From NCBI RefSeq assembly GCF_002860405.1, contig NZ_NMWV01000010.1, forward strand, positions 41,530 through 105,529: DNA of 64,000 bases. Direction: 5' to 3'. The position numbers and the translations under genes were made by a program. Source of the stretch: Bifidobacterium imperatoris. GTDB lineage: Bacteria; Actinomycetota; Actinomycetes; Actinomycetales; Bifidobacteriaceae. Shown in pieces: positions 27,728 to 36,718 of the stretch; the stretch's first letter is position 1; every line of letters begins with the position of its first letter. Below the pieces are notes generated by a model, which worked only from the letters and a program-made list of their open reading frames with translations, made no database searches and was not told the DNA's origin.

Positions 27728-30025
27728 TTAGATGTTCATGGACTGTTCGTCCGCTTTTGTCCGAACTATAACCAGTTTCTGGGTTGGCCTGGTCATTGCC
27801 ACATACAAGTCAGATGCGGCCACCAAGCGGCTCGGTGCATCATCCTCAATCATGGCCGGTTCGGCTACCACCACGGCGTCGAACTCCAGACCCTTAACGG
27901 TTTCCGTGCCGCATACACTAATCTGTTCATCCCATTCAGGCTGATCAATCAGACGCTGATATTCCTTGGAATCAAGCGCACCGGATAGAGATTGACGTAC
28001 ATGCTGGCGTACCGGTTCAATCAGCGAATCCGGGCAAATGATGGCAATGCGGCCGGTACCGTCCGTGGAGACGAAATGATGAGCAAGCTGAACCGCTTGA
28101 TCAGCAATGGCTTGCAGCAGTGATTCCGTATCGTCAACGGTATGGCGAGACACCGAGCCTGGCACATCACGCACAGCATGCACGGTCGAGATGTAGAGTC
28201 CTTCGTTCTGGGCGAACTGGGAAGCAAGATCGGAAACCGCCTGTGGATTGCGGTAATTAATGGTCAACTCGTTGAGATCCCAATGTTCCGCTCCAAACAG
28301 ACGATTCATGGTCTTGTCCCAGCGGCGGGTTCCTCCCAGAGCGGAGGTTTGTGCCACATCACCCACAATGGTGAACGAACGCGAAGGGCAGCGGCGCATT
28401 AGCATGCGCCAATCCATAGCCGTGAGCTCCTGCGCCTCATCAACCACGATATGACCATAAGTCCATTCGCGGTCGGCGGCGGCACGTTGTGATGTCAGCT
28501 CCGCGTCAGTGCCATTCATTTGGTCAAGAAGCATCTGGCTGGAAACAATGCCCTGGCCGAGACCGGTGGCGGCCAGCGTATCCTTGGCATACTGTTCTTC
28601 CGCAGCGAGGCGAGCGTCCGCCGCAGATTTGCGGGCTACGACCTTGGGGTCGGGCCCCAGCAATTCCATAGCCTCATCCAGCAGAGGGATATCGGATTTC
28701 GTCAACGGCGAGCCCTTTGGCCTGGCAAGAGCGCGAATATCATCGTCGGACAGCCAGCCGGCAAGCGACTTCAAACGTTCCGGGTGCGCGAATAATTGAT
28801 CAATTAGCCAAGGGCCGGTCATTGGCAGCCAGCACAGGTTCAGTGTTTTGCGCACGGTATCGTTCATGCGCAGCAATTGCATGGCCCGATTGAGCTCAGC
28901 TTGGTCCGGTGTATAGTCCAGCTGTTCGGCATATCGGCGCTGCATGCTGGAAAGCATTGAGCGGATGAACGTTTCACGCGCCTTGTTATGTGCCTGACGA
29001 GTGCGCTTGGCATCGGTCTGCGCCTGCTGAATGTCCACGGCAAGCATCGGCACTTGAATGCCGCTGATGGTCACTGTAGGCAGGTTCGCCGGTATGCGAA
29101 TACGCGAGGCGATGGCATTGGCCACGACCTGCGCCATGCGACGGTCTCCCTTGAGCTTGGCAGTATAAGGGGTGTCGGTGGCGGTGGCGGTGATGCCGGG
29201 GATAAGGTCGCTGATGGTGCGAGACACCACACCGGTTTCGCCCAATGAAGGCAGCACCTGATCGATGTAATGCAGGAACGCCGAGCTGGGGCCCACCACG
29301 AGCACGCCGGAACGTTCCAGAGTGCGGCGATGAGTGTAGAGCAGATATGCGGCGCGATGCAGGGCCACGGCGGTTTTGCCGGTGCCTGGGCCGCCTTGAA
29401 CAACCACGGCGCGGTTCATATCGGAACGGATGATGCGGTCCTGCTCGGCCTGAATGGTGGCGACGATGTCGGTCATTTTGCCGGTGCGTCGTGAGCTGAG
29501 GGAAGCCAGCAATGCACCTTCGCCGGTGAGGGTTCCGGCCGAGGAGGCTTGCCCCACCTGATCGGAATGAACGTCGAGCACTTCATCTTCGACGCCTACT
29601 ACATTGCGGAAGCTCAAGGTGATATGGCGGCGCATCACAATATTGCCATGATTGGAAGGCGTTGCCTCATAGAACGGCCGTGCGGCTTCGGCTCGCCAGT
29701 CGGTCAGAATCGGTTCGTGATCGGTACTGGATAGGCCGATACGCCCGATGTAGTGGCGGGTGCCGTCTTTGGAATCGAGGCGGCCGAATACCAGACGATC
29801 CTCGACACTGCGCAATTGGGTGAGGCGATCCTCATACATTGTGGCAAAGGAATCGCGTTCGGTACGCTGCGTGGGCGATCCGTGCGAGCCTGCGGCGCGT
29901 ACGGTATCCAAACGCTGCCACATTTCGGCACGAAGGTCATCAAGACGTCCGTAGGCGCGATCAACGGCTTGTTGTTCCTCATGCAGCTGTGAGGCGTAAC
30001 TCGACATGCTTCTCTTCGTTTCCAT
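27728..30025 (-). CDS. HelD/HelR-like superfamily 1 ATPase (RNA polymerase-associated)
   Basis: A 765-residue protein of the UvrD/Rep group. The N-terminal coiled-coil arm (about 1-60, EQQAVDRAYGRLDDLRAEM) and the Walker A GGPGTGKTAVALHRAAYLLYTHR, motif II VVDEAQELTAMDWRML, motif III FTIVGDVAQ and motif VI YVAMTRPTQKL match actinobacterial HelD. In other Gram-positive species HelD removes stalled RNA polymerase from DNA and can give rifampicin tolerance. The start may be the ATG at 30025 or that at 30007. It is the first gene of a unit with serA. Confidence 0.88.
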   Translation of the reverse strand: METKRSMSSYASQLHEEQQAVDRAYGRLDDLRAEMWQRLDTVRAAGSHGSPTQRTERDSFATMYEDRLTQLRSVEDRLVFGRLDSKDGTRHYIGRIGLSSTDHEPILTDWRAEAARPFYEATPSNHGNIVMRRHITLSFRNVVGVEDEVLDVHSDQVGQASSAGTLTGEGALLASLSSRRTGKMTDIVATIQAEQDRIIRSDMNRAVVVQGGPGTGKTAVALHRAAYLLYTHRRTLERSGVLVVGPSSAFLHYIDQVLPSLGETGVVSRTISDLIPGITATATDTPYTAKLKGDRRMAQVVANAIASRIRIPANLPTVTISGIQVPMLAVDIQQAQTDAKRTRQAHNKARETFIRSMLSSMQRRYAEQLDYTPDQAELNRAMQLLRMNDTVRKTLNLCWLPMTGPWLIDQLFAHPERLKSLAGWLSDDDIRALARPKGSPLTKSDIPLLDEAMELLGPDPKVVARKSAADARLAAEEQYAKDTLAATGLGQGIVSSQMLLDQMNGTDAELTSQRAAADREWTYGHIVVDEAQELTAMDWRMLMRRCPSRSFTIVGDVAQTSALGGTRRWDKTMNRLFGAEHWDLNELTINYRNPQAVSDLASQFAQNEGLYISTVHAVRDVPGSVSRHTVDDTESLLQAIADQAVQLAHHFVSTDGTGRIAIICPDSLIEPVRQHVRQSLSGALDSKEYQRLIDQPEWDEQISVCGTETVKGLEFDAVVVAEPAMIEDDAPSRLVAASDLYVAMTRPTQKLVIVRTKADEQSMNI

Positions 30026-30406
30026 TTCTTCGAGGTCAACACTTTAAGGCACTCAAATTTACCGCACGCCCCCTACCGGAATGCTCGGTGAGCTGAATGG
30101 GTGCATGAACTTCCGGTGAATTCGTATTCCGCCATGCCTGATGAAGGCATACGCCGGCATGCTGGCGGTGGAGCGGCAGCTGCTAGCAGTGGATGGTGGC
30201 AATGTAAGGGTGAACTCCGCCGTTTCCGCTTGAAGGATTTGTGCTGAACCGGCTATGAAAGCGCGCCGACACGCACGGACAAGTGAAATTCTTCGTAAAA
30301 GGATGAGCAAATTGTGTATCAGTGGGGAAAAATGGGGAATGGTGGGGTAAAGTGGTGAACCAGTTGGCAGGAGTGTACCCAAACGCGTGAATAAGGAGGT
30401 GGAGCC
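30026..30406 (+). promoter_or_regulatory. Divergent control region of helD and the dcw cluster
   Basis: A 381-base region without a gene. It must hold the helD promoter on the minus strand and the mraZ promoter on the plus strand. The most visible element is a set of 10-bp-spaced G-rich repeats at 30323-30360 (separate entry). An excellent ribosome site AAGGAGGT lies at 30393-30400. I could not fix -35/-10 boxes with confidence. Confidence 0.6.
30323..30360 (+). promoter_or_regulatory. Probable MraZ operator: four TGGKG repeats every 10 bp
   Basis: TGGGG begins at 30323, 30333 and 30343, and TGGTG at 30353, each exactly ten bases from the last. MraZ of E. coli is known to bind TGGGN direct repeats with 5-base spacers in front of its own operon. 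The array starts 84 bases before the mraZ GTG, a natural position for autorepression of the dcw cluster. Confidence 0.8.
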
Positions 30407-30928
30407 GTGGCTGGTGAACAGACCTCACAGGACGCTCAAACCTCCGGGAATAGCTCCACTGGAATCTCCGATCTCCTGTCAGGACTGCCACCGCTGCTTC
30501 TCGGCACATACACTCCAAAAATCGACGCCAAAGGGCGTGTGGCACTCCCCGCAAAATTCCGTGCTCAGCTTGGAGCCGGTCTGGTCATGGCCCGTGGCCA
30601 GGAACGATGTGTATATCTGCTGCCCTTCGATGAATTTCGCCGTATCGCCGCACAAATTCAGCGCACCTCGGTGGGCAATAAGGCAGCGCGCGAATACCTG
30701 CGTGTATTCCTTTCCGGTGCCGTCGATCAGGAACCGGATAAGCAGGGGCGTGTGGTTGTGCCGCAGATGCTGCGCGATTACGCCAACCTTGGCTCCGACA
30801 TCGTGGTTATTGGCGTTGGCACGCGTGCGGAAATCTGGAACAAGGACGCTTGGGAGGCTTACCTCGCACAGAAGGAAGAGGACTACGCCGATATCGCGGA
30901 TGACGTATTGCCGGAGGTTGAATTCTGA
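30407..30928 (+). CDS. mraZ: Transcriptional regulator MraZ
   Basis: A 173-residue DNA-binding protein with two SpoVT/AbrB-type half-domains, YTPKIDAKGRVALPAKFR and DKQGRVVVPQMLRDYA. It starts with GTG at 30407, six bases after a perfect AAGGAGGT. The family is usually about 143 residues and starts just before LGTY; here about 30 extra, Gln/Ser/Thr-rich residues precede it. MraZ represses the division and cell-wall cluster that it heads; the repeats at 30323 are its likely target. The stop overlaps the rsmH start (TGATG). Confidence 0.96.
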   Translation: MAGEQTSQDAQTSGNSSTGISDLLSGLPPLLLGTYTPKIDAKGRVALPAKFRAQLGAGLVMARGQERCVYLLPFDEFRRIAAQIQRTSVGNKAAREYLRVFLSGAVDQEPDKQGRVVVPQMLRDYANLGSDIVVIGVGTRAEIWNKDAWEAYLAQKEEDYADIADDVLPEVEF

Positions 30929-32004
30929 TGACTGATCTGACCACTATTCACCAGCCAGTGCTACTGGAAGATTGTGTGCACTTGATGGCACCCGCCTTGG
31001 CGCATGAAGGTGCTATCGCAGTAGACTGCACGCTCGGTCTTGCCGGCCACTCCACAGCGTTCCTGAAAGCCGCTCCCAATGCTCGTCTTATCGGTATCGA
31101 TCGAGATAGCGAGGCACTGGGCTTGGCCACCAAGCGAATGGAGCAGGAAGGTCTCGCCGACCGATTCATTCCGGTTCATGCCGCATTCGATCAGCTTGAT
31201 CAGGTGCTCGAGAATCAAGGCATCGAACGTGTGGACGCGGTGTTCATGGATTTGGGACTGTCCAGCCTCCAGATCGATGAGGCGGACCGTGGGTTCTCCT
31301 ACTCGCATGATGCTCCGCTTGACATGCGTATGGACGTCAGCCAAGAGCTGACGGCGCAGCGTATTCTCGCCACATATGACGCTCCCGCATTGGTGCGTAT
31401 TTTCAAAGAATACGGAGAGGAACGTTTTGCACGCCAAATCGCTCGTGCCATTGTCACTGACCGTGCTAAGGAACCGCTGACCACCACGGGGCAGCTCAAT
31501 GCTCTGGTGGAGCGTGTGGTTCCCAAGGCACATCGACCGGCCGGCAATCCCGCCAAGCGAGTATTCCAGGCATTGCGCATCGAGGTCAATGGCGAATTGG
31601 CCAAACTCGCATCCACATTGCCTCAGGCTGCAAACCGCCTCAATGTGGGTGGGCGTCTGGTGGTGGAGTCCTACCATTCGTTGGAAGACAAAACCGTCAA
31701 ATCGTTCATGGCGAATGGATTGAAGATTGACGCGCCCGCCGATTTGCCGATAGTTCCTCCGGACGCACAGCCTTTCTTCAAGGAATTGACTCGTGGCGCC
31801 ATTAAAGCCGACGAACAGGAAATCGCGTCGAATCCACGCTCCGCATCAGTCCGATTGCGTGCGGTGGAACTGATTAGACCTATTCCGGATCGATGGCGTA
31901 CCCGTTTTGAACATATGGCCGAGCATCCGGATGACACTCATGAATCTGGCGGCCGGCGCGGCGGAAAACATACTAACAATCGCAACACTTCGAGGAGAAA
32001 CTAA
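30928..32004 (+). CDS. rsmH: 16S rRNA (cytosine-1402-N4)-methyltransferase RsmH
   Basis: A 358-residue SAM-dependent methyltransferase (MraW). Motifs are HQPVLLEDCVHLM at the start, VDCTLGLAGHSTAFL (SAM loop), IGIDRDSEAL, and FMDLGLSSLQIDEADRGFSY, then FQALRIEVNGEL and SYHSLEDKTVK. It modifies C1402 in the ribosomal P site. The ATG overlaps the mraZ stop by one base, showing coupling. The C-terminus has a Gly/Arg/Asn-rich tail (about 335-358). Confidence 0.97.
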   Translation: MTDLTTIHQPVLLEDCVHLMAPALAHEGAIAVDCTLGLAGHSTAFLKAAPNARLIGIDRDSEALGLATKRMEQEGLADRFIPVHAAFDQLDQVLENQGIERVDAVFMDLGLSSLQIDEADRGFSYSHDAPLDMRMDVSQELTAQRILATYDAPALVRIFKEYGEERFARQIARAIVTDRAKEPLTTTGQLNALVERVVPKAHRPAGNPAKRVFQALRIEVNGELAKLASTLPQAANRLNVGGRLVVESYHSLEDKTVKSFMANGLKIDAPADLPIVPPDAQPFFKELTRGAIKADEQEIASNPRSASVRLRAVELIRPIPDRWRTRFEHMAEHPDDTHESGGRRGGKHTNNRNTSRRN

Positions 32005-32007
32005 AAC

Positions 32008-32466
32008 ATGGCGGCAACGGCACGTAGCATTCGATCCGGCTCTTCGGCATCGCAGCGTCCTCAAGCCAAGCCGCAGGCGAGTTCTCGTCCGCAGCTGAGG
32101 GTTATCACCAATGCTCATGGTGATAAGGAGCGCAGCGTGTTCGGACGCGTTCTCGAATGGACGAGAACGCGCACGGCGCCAATGGTGCATGTGATTATCG
32201 CAGTGGTATTTCTGGCCGCCACACTATTGGGTGCGCTGATGTTGCGTACCGAGATGGTGCAGAACTCTTTTGAAGCCGCCGAAGTCAAGAGCCACATCAA
32301 TGTACTGACTCAGGATATTGAGGATGATCAGGCGAAGCTCGATCAATTGATCGCATCACTGCCGGATAAGGCCAGCGAAATGGGCATGGTCTCCAAGGGA
32401 GGCACTGCCACTATCGATCTTCAGGGATATCAGCAGCCGAAAGACGCGGAAGGCGGCACACAGTGA
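32008..32466 (+). CDS. ftsL: FtsL-like division protein
   Basis: A 152-residue single-pass membrane protein. It has an Arg/Gln/Ser-rich cytoplasmic part (1-55), a helix (VHVIIAVVFLAATLLGALML, about 62-82) and a short outer coiled coil (IEDDQAKLDQLIASLPDKASEMGM). Size, topology and place between rsmH and ftsI fit FtsL, which with DivIC/FtsB activates FtsWI; sequence is poorly conserved in this family. GAGGAGA at 31992-31998 fits the ATG at 32008. It overlaps the ftsI start by four bases. Confidence 0.85.
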   Translation: MAATARSIRSGSSASQRPQAKPQASSRPQLRVITNAHGDKERSVFGRVLEWTRTRTAPMVHVIIAVVFLAATLLGALMLRTEMVQNSFEAAEVKSHINVLTQDIEDDQAKLDQLIASLPDKASEMGMVSKGGTATIDLQGYQQPKDAEGGTQ

Positions 32467-34268
32467 AATTATTTTCCCGCATCGTGCGGTTCGCCAAGGT
32501 GAAGACCTTCGCGTGCAAGTGCATCGCGATTGGCCTGGCCTTGGCATTCGTGGCGTCGCTATGCGTAGGGCAGTTGGCGTCCATCCAACTGATTGACGGG
32601 CGTCAGATGGCGCAGGCCGCTACGGCGTCGCGTACTTCGCGAGTGACGCTCAGTGCCAAGCGCGGCCGTATTCTGGATGCCAATGGCACGGTATTGGCCC
32701 AGAGCGTTGAACGATATACCATCGTTGCCAATCCTGAGGCCGCTCAGGAATTCACTCCGATTACCTGCAATAAAAACAATCAGGACTACTGCCATCAGAT
32801 CGATGGCAAGCCAGTTGGAGTCACCGGTGCGGCGGCGGTCGGACGTCTGCTATCCAAGGAATTAGGCATCAGCGCTATGGAATTGGGTGCAGACCTGTCG
32901 ATCAGCGGCCAATACGTCGTGCTGAAAAAGGATGTGACTCCACAGGTCAAGCGCAGCATCGACGAGCTCAATCTCGGCGGCATTGTCTGGGGAGAGCTCA
33001 GCAGCGAACGCATCTACTCGGATGGTGACCTGATGGGCGCATTGCTTGGTGGTGTGAACGACGAGGGCACTGGTGTGGCCGGCATTGAGCAGATGGAAAA
33101 CAAAGTGCTCACCGGTACTGACGGGCATCAGACTTACCAGCGTGGCAATTACGGCGGTGAGGAAATTCCAGGCACCATGACCGAATCCGTGGCGGCAAAG
33201 GACGGTTCCGACGTCAATCTGACCATTGATCGAGACGTGCAATGGTACGTCAAGAAAATCATGAAGGAAGCCAAGTCCACCTACAAGTCGCCTTGGGTTA
33301 TCGGCGTGGTACAGGATGTGCAAAGCGGAGAGATTCTGGCTCTTGCCGATAGTGACGAAGTGGATGCGGGCACTGATGAGGCGAAGTTAGGCGCATCCCG
33401 CGCTGTTTCGGAAACCTTCGAACCGGGTTCCATCGGCAAGCTGATTTCGGCCGCTGGATATCTGCAAACCGGTGAGCATAAGATGACGGACAAGTTCACC
33501 GTACCGAACTCGGTGACCGACAATGGGCAGGACTTCAAGGACGCGTTCACCCACGGGGACATGCATTGGACTCTGGCCGGCATTCTGCAGAAGTCTTCCA
33601 ACAACGGTATGGTGCTCGCCGGCAAGAACTACACCGATGACCAGCGTTACGAGTATCTCACCAAGTTCGGCATTGGCCAGTCCACTGGTCTGGATCTGCC
33701 CGGCGAATCCAACGGTGTGCTGACGAATCCATCTTCCTGGGATTTGCGTACGCGTAATACGGTGCTGTTCGGTCAGGGTTACACGGTTAATGCATTGCAG
33801 CTGACCAATGTGGTGGCCACCATAGCCAACAAGGGCGTGCGTCAACAGCAGTCGATTATCAAATCGACCACGAATGCGGATGGCAAGACCACGGAAACTA
33901 AGCAGGGAGAAGCCACCCGAGTGGTTGACGAACAGGTGGCGGCTGACGTGATGAACGCTATGGAATCCGTTGCAGAGGACTATAGCAAGTTCGTCAAGGT
34001 TGATGGCTACCGTATGGCGGCCAAGTCCGGTACCGCAGAAGTGGCGGGAGACAATGGCTCCCTCAGCTCCATCATTTCCGATTACTCGGTGGTGATTCCA
34101 GCCGACAACCCACGCTTTGTGGTCACGGTGGTGATGAAGGACCCGCAAGGCTCCTATGGCGGCCTTACCGCAGGTCCGGTCTCCGCGCAGATTTGTGAGT
34201 TCCTTATGCAGAAATACGAGGTACCTGTTTCCAGTCCTCGCACAGATGCTATCCCAGTCACTTGGTGA
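32463..34268 (+). CDS. ftsI: Division-specific class B penicillin-binding protein (FtsI / PBP3)
   Basis: A 601-residue septal transpeptidase. A membrane helix near 18-40 is followed by the dimerisation domain (SAKRGRILDANGTVLAQS) and the transpeptidase domain. Catalytic motifs are S323-x-x-K326 (EPGSIGK), S378-S-N380 (QKSSNNG) and K521-S-G (AAKSGTAEV). It crosslinks peptidoglycan at the septum with FtsW. The start is a GTG at 32463 that overlaps ftsL by four bases. There are no PASTA repeats. It is the target of beta-lactams. Confidence 0.96.
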   Translation: MKLFSRIVRFAKVKTFACKCIAIGLALAFVASLCVGQLASIQLIDGRQMAQAATASRTSRVTLSAKRGRILDANGTVLAQSVERYTIVANPEAAQEFTPITCNKNNQDYCHQIDGKPVGVTGAAAVGRLLSKELGISAMELGADLSISGQYVVLKKDVTPQVKRSIDELNLGGIVWGELSSERIYSDGDLMGALLGGVNDEGTGVAGIEQMENKVLTGTDGHQTYQRGNYGGEEIPGTMTESVAAKDGSDVNLTIDRDVQWYVKKIMKEAKSTYKSPWVIGVVQDVQSGEILALADSDEVDAGTDEAKLGASRAVSETFEPGSIGKLISAAGYLQTGEHKMTDKFTVPNSVTDNGQDFKDAFTHGDMHWTLAGILQKSSNNGMVLAGKNYTDDQRYEYLTKFGIGQSTGLDLPGESNGVLTNPSSWDLRTRNTVLFGQGYTVNALQLTNVVATIANKGVRQQQSIIKSTTNADGKTTETKQGEATRVVDEQVAADVMNAMESVAEDYSKFVKVDGYRMAAKSGTAEVAGDNGSLSSIISDYSVVIPADNPRFVVTVVMKDPQGSYGGLTAGPVSAQICEFLMQKYEVPVSSPRTDAIPVTW

Positions 34269-34308
34269 TGTTGCAGTGATAGTGAGTATGGAAGAAAGGC
34301 GTTAGCCC

Positions 34309-35178
34309 ATGAGTGCGGTGAGCGAAGCCATTTCCCAGCGTATGACGTTGGGCATGTTGGCTGAGAAGTACGGTTTCGATATTGTTCCGCAATTCGCGTC
34401 CAATGTCACTATCACTTCGCTAAGTGATTCTTTGGATAGCGTGGGGCCGGGATCGCTGTTCGTATGCGGTGGCAGAATCGCTGAATTATCCCATGCCGCA
34501 CAGGCTGGAGCATACGCGGCATTGCTGCCGCGTTCCCTGCAGCATCAGTGCCCGCAAGCGGATATCCCGTTGGTTTTTGGTGAGCTGAACGACCATGTTC
34601 TGGGAGACATGGCCGTGACGCTTGCCGGTTCTCCAACCAATGCGATGGCGGTATTCGCCGTAGCTGGCGATGATGACGACGAGATCAGCGCTGATGTGAC
34701 GCAATTGGCCGATTTTCTCCATATGCTTGGCAACCCGGTGGCGGTGATTGATGCACAGGGATCCACGTCCATGACTCGCACGCTGAACCTGACATATCCG
34801 TTGGGAGTCCTTGACATGCAGCGCACACTGGCCGTTTGCGCCGAGGACGGTGTTGCCGCAGTGATCATTGCCTTGAATCCATCAACTGTGCGCAATCATG
34901 CTTTGGAATCGGTGAATGTCGACGTGCTGGGAATCGAACACAATACATCGAATCAGGATGTATCCGCGTTGAAAACGCGGTATTCGTTCATTTCCGACCG
35001 TGACCTTACGCTGACCGGCACCACTCAGGAATCCGATGACCTGGCATTGGAATCCCCGGTGGGATATGACAGAATCAGAGCGGGACATATGTCTTTGGCA
35101 ATTTCGATGGTGCTGGCGGCAGGTGTACGAAAGAACAATGTGCGCAGCGCATTGCGGGTAGCGAACAATCTTAATTAA
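34309..35178 (+). CDS. MurE-like protein without the ATP-binding P-loop
   Basis: A 289-residue protein at the place where murE normally stands, between ftsI and murF. The N-terminal 110 residues resemble the UDP-binding domain of MurE (VTITSLSDSLDSVGPGSLFVCGG). Where the ligase P-loop GTNGKTTT should follow, residues 117-127 read AVAGDDDDEIS, and the protein then retains only a shortened, diverged central domain with no C-terminal ligase domain. It cannot be an active ligase as written. It is intact, with AAGAAAGG upstream, so it may bind a nucleotide precursor or a partner. A real murE must lie elsewhere. An annotation as murE would be misleading. Confidence 0.75.
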   Translation: MSAVSEAISQRMTLGMLAEKYGFDIVPQFASNVTITSLSDSLDSVGPGSLFVCGGRIAELSHAAQAGAYAALLPRSLQHQCPQADIPLVFGELNDHVLGDMAVTLAGSPTNAMAVFAVAGDDDDEISADVTQLADFLHMLGNPVAVIDAQGSTSMTRTLNLTYPLGVLDMQRTLAVCAEDGVAAVIIALNPSTVRNHALESVNVDVLGIEHNTSNQDVSALKTRYSFISDRDLTLTGTTQESDDLALESPVGYDRIRAGHMSLAISMVLAAGVRKNNVRSALRVANNLN

Positions 35179-35228
35179 TCATCCGCGGTGCCGCGAAAGT
35201 GCCGCACGGATTGCAAGGAGTGGAAAAC

Positions 35229-36680
35229 ATGGTTCCAATGAGTGTCGAGGAGATCGCGCAGGCGGTTGACGGTCGCATCGTCGCCGGAGATGCTCCGGCC
35301 GGTGCGGCGACAAATGCGGTCAGCGATTCACGGCAGGTTACTGCTGGCTCGGTGTTCGTGGCCATTAAGGGTGAACGTGTTGACGGTCACAATTACGTGG
35401 GTAAGGTTGGTGCTCAGGGTGCCGTGGCTGCCATTGTCGATCATGAGGTGCCGGCCCAGGGCCTTGCCCAGATTGTGGTGAAGAACACGGTTGAGGCATT
35501 GGGACAACTGGCGAAGCATAATATCGAGCGCCGCCGCCAACTGCCAGGCGATTTCGATATCATCGGCCTGACCGGATCCGTGGGCAAAACCACCACCAAG
35601 GATCTGCTATCGGCGCTGATGTCCACGCTCGGCCCCACTGTTGCCCCTATCGGCTCGTTTAATAACGAGATCGGCCTGCCTTTGACAGCGCTCAAGATCG
35701 ATGGTGATACGCGTTTCTTCGTGGCTGAAATGGGTGCCAACCATTTGGGAGAGATTGCACGTTTGACGAGCATCGCTCCACCGAACACGGCCATAGTGCT
35801 GAAGGTTGGCGTGGCCCATCTGGGTGAATTCGGCTCTCGCGAACGTATTGCTCAGGCCAAGAGCGAGATTGTCGCAGGACTGCTTCCCAATGGTGTTGCT
35901 GTACTGAACGGCGATGATGACCATGTGATTCCGATGGCCAAGATCGCCCCGGCGGACGTGATGTGGTTCGGCAAGAACGGTGATCATGAGCCTGAAGTGA
36001 CGGCAACGGATATTACCGCGGACACGGACGACCATGCCGAATTCACGCTGCATGCTGCAGACGGCGCTCAAGTGCGTGTGCATCTGGGCATCCCCGGTGT
36101 GCACAATGTGATGAACGCATTGGCCGCGGCTACCGTGGCATTGCGTTACGGCATGTCGTTGGACGATATTGCACAGGTGCTTCACGCGCAGCGTACGATT
36201 AGCCCTCATCGCATGGCATTGTCCGAGGTCAGCCGCGAGCAGGCGCATTTCACGCTGATTGATGATTCCTTTAATGCCAACCCCGATTCGATGAAGGCAG
36301 GCTTGGAAGGACTGAAAGCCTGGACGGCCAAAGACGGTGGTACGCCTTTCCGTGTGGCATTGCTCGGCGCAATGCTGGAACTTGGCCACAGCGAAACGGA
36401 ACTGCACGAGTCCGTGGGCCGTTTTGCAGCGGAACTGGGATTGGACGCCATCATCGCAGTCGGTTCCGATCAGGATACGCATTTGCATGATATGGCTCAG
36501 GCTTTGGCTCGGGGGGCTGCGAGCGTAGCAGGAGCTTCAGTAGACTGTGTTGAGAATATTGATCGTGCCGAACAGCTGGTATTGGACATGGCTGCAAAGC
36601 ATCCGGATACTGTCGTTTTGCTGAAAGGCTCTCATGCGTCGGGCTTGAGCGCGTTGGCGGAACGCTGGTCGACTAAGTAG
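35229..36680 (+). CDS. murF: UDP-N-acetylmuramoyl-tripeptide--D-alanyl-D-alanine ligase
   Basis: A 483-residue Mur ligase that adds D-Ala-D-Ala to the peptidoglycan precursor. The N-terminal domain has DSRQVTAGSVFVAIKG; the P-loop is TGSVGKTTTKDLLSALM; further motifs are GSFNNEIGLPLTAL, EMGANHLGEIARL and DDSFNANPDSMKAGLEGL. The start is the ATG at 35229 with AAGGAG at 35215-35220; an upstream in-frame start at 35199 has no ribosome site. The cytoplasmic enzyme acts just before MraY, the next gene. Confidence 0.96.
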   Translation: MVPMSVEEIAQAVDGRIVAGDAPAGAATNAVSDSRQVTAGSVFVAIKGERVDGHNYVGKVGAQGAVAAIVDHEVPAQGLAQIVVKNTVEALGQLAKHNIERRRQLPGDFDIIGLTGSVGKTTTKDLLSALMSTLGPTVAPIGSFNNEIGLPLTALKIDGDTRFFVAEMGANHLGEIARLTSIAPPNTAIVLKVGVAHLGEFGSRERIAQAKSEIVAGLLPNGVAVLNGDDDHVIPMAKIAPADVMWFGKNGDHEPEVTATDITADTDDHAEFTLHAADGAQVRVHLGIPGVHNVMNALAAATVALRYGMSLDDIAQVLHAQRTISPHRMALSEVSREQAHFTLIDDSFNANPDSMKAGLEGLKAWTAKDGGTPFRVALLGAMLELGHSETELHESVGRFAAELGLDAIIAVGSDQDTHLHDMAQALARGAASVAGASVDCVENIDRAEQLVLDMAAKHPDTVVLLKGSHASGLSALAERWSTK

Positions 36681-36718
36681 TAGGTGCCAATCCACCGACA
36701 AGAGGAGAGAAACCACTC

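Noticed and set aside
30323..30360. Repeats as a CRISPR or simple tandem repeat
   Set aside because: Only four short units with 5-base variable parts are present, in front of mraZ; an operator explains them better.
34309..35178. Call as active murE
   Set aside because: The P-loop and C-terminal ligase domain are missing, so the position alone does not support the enzyme name.
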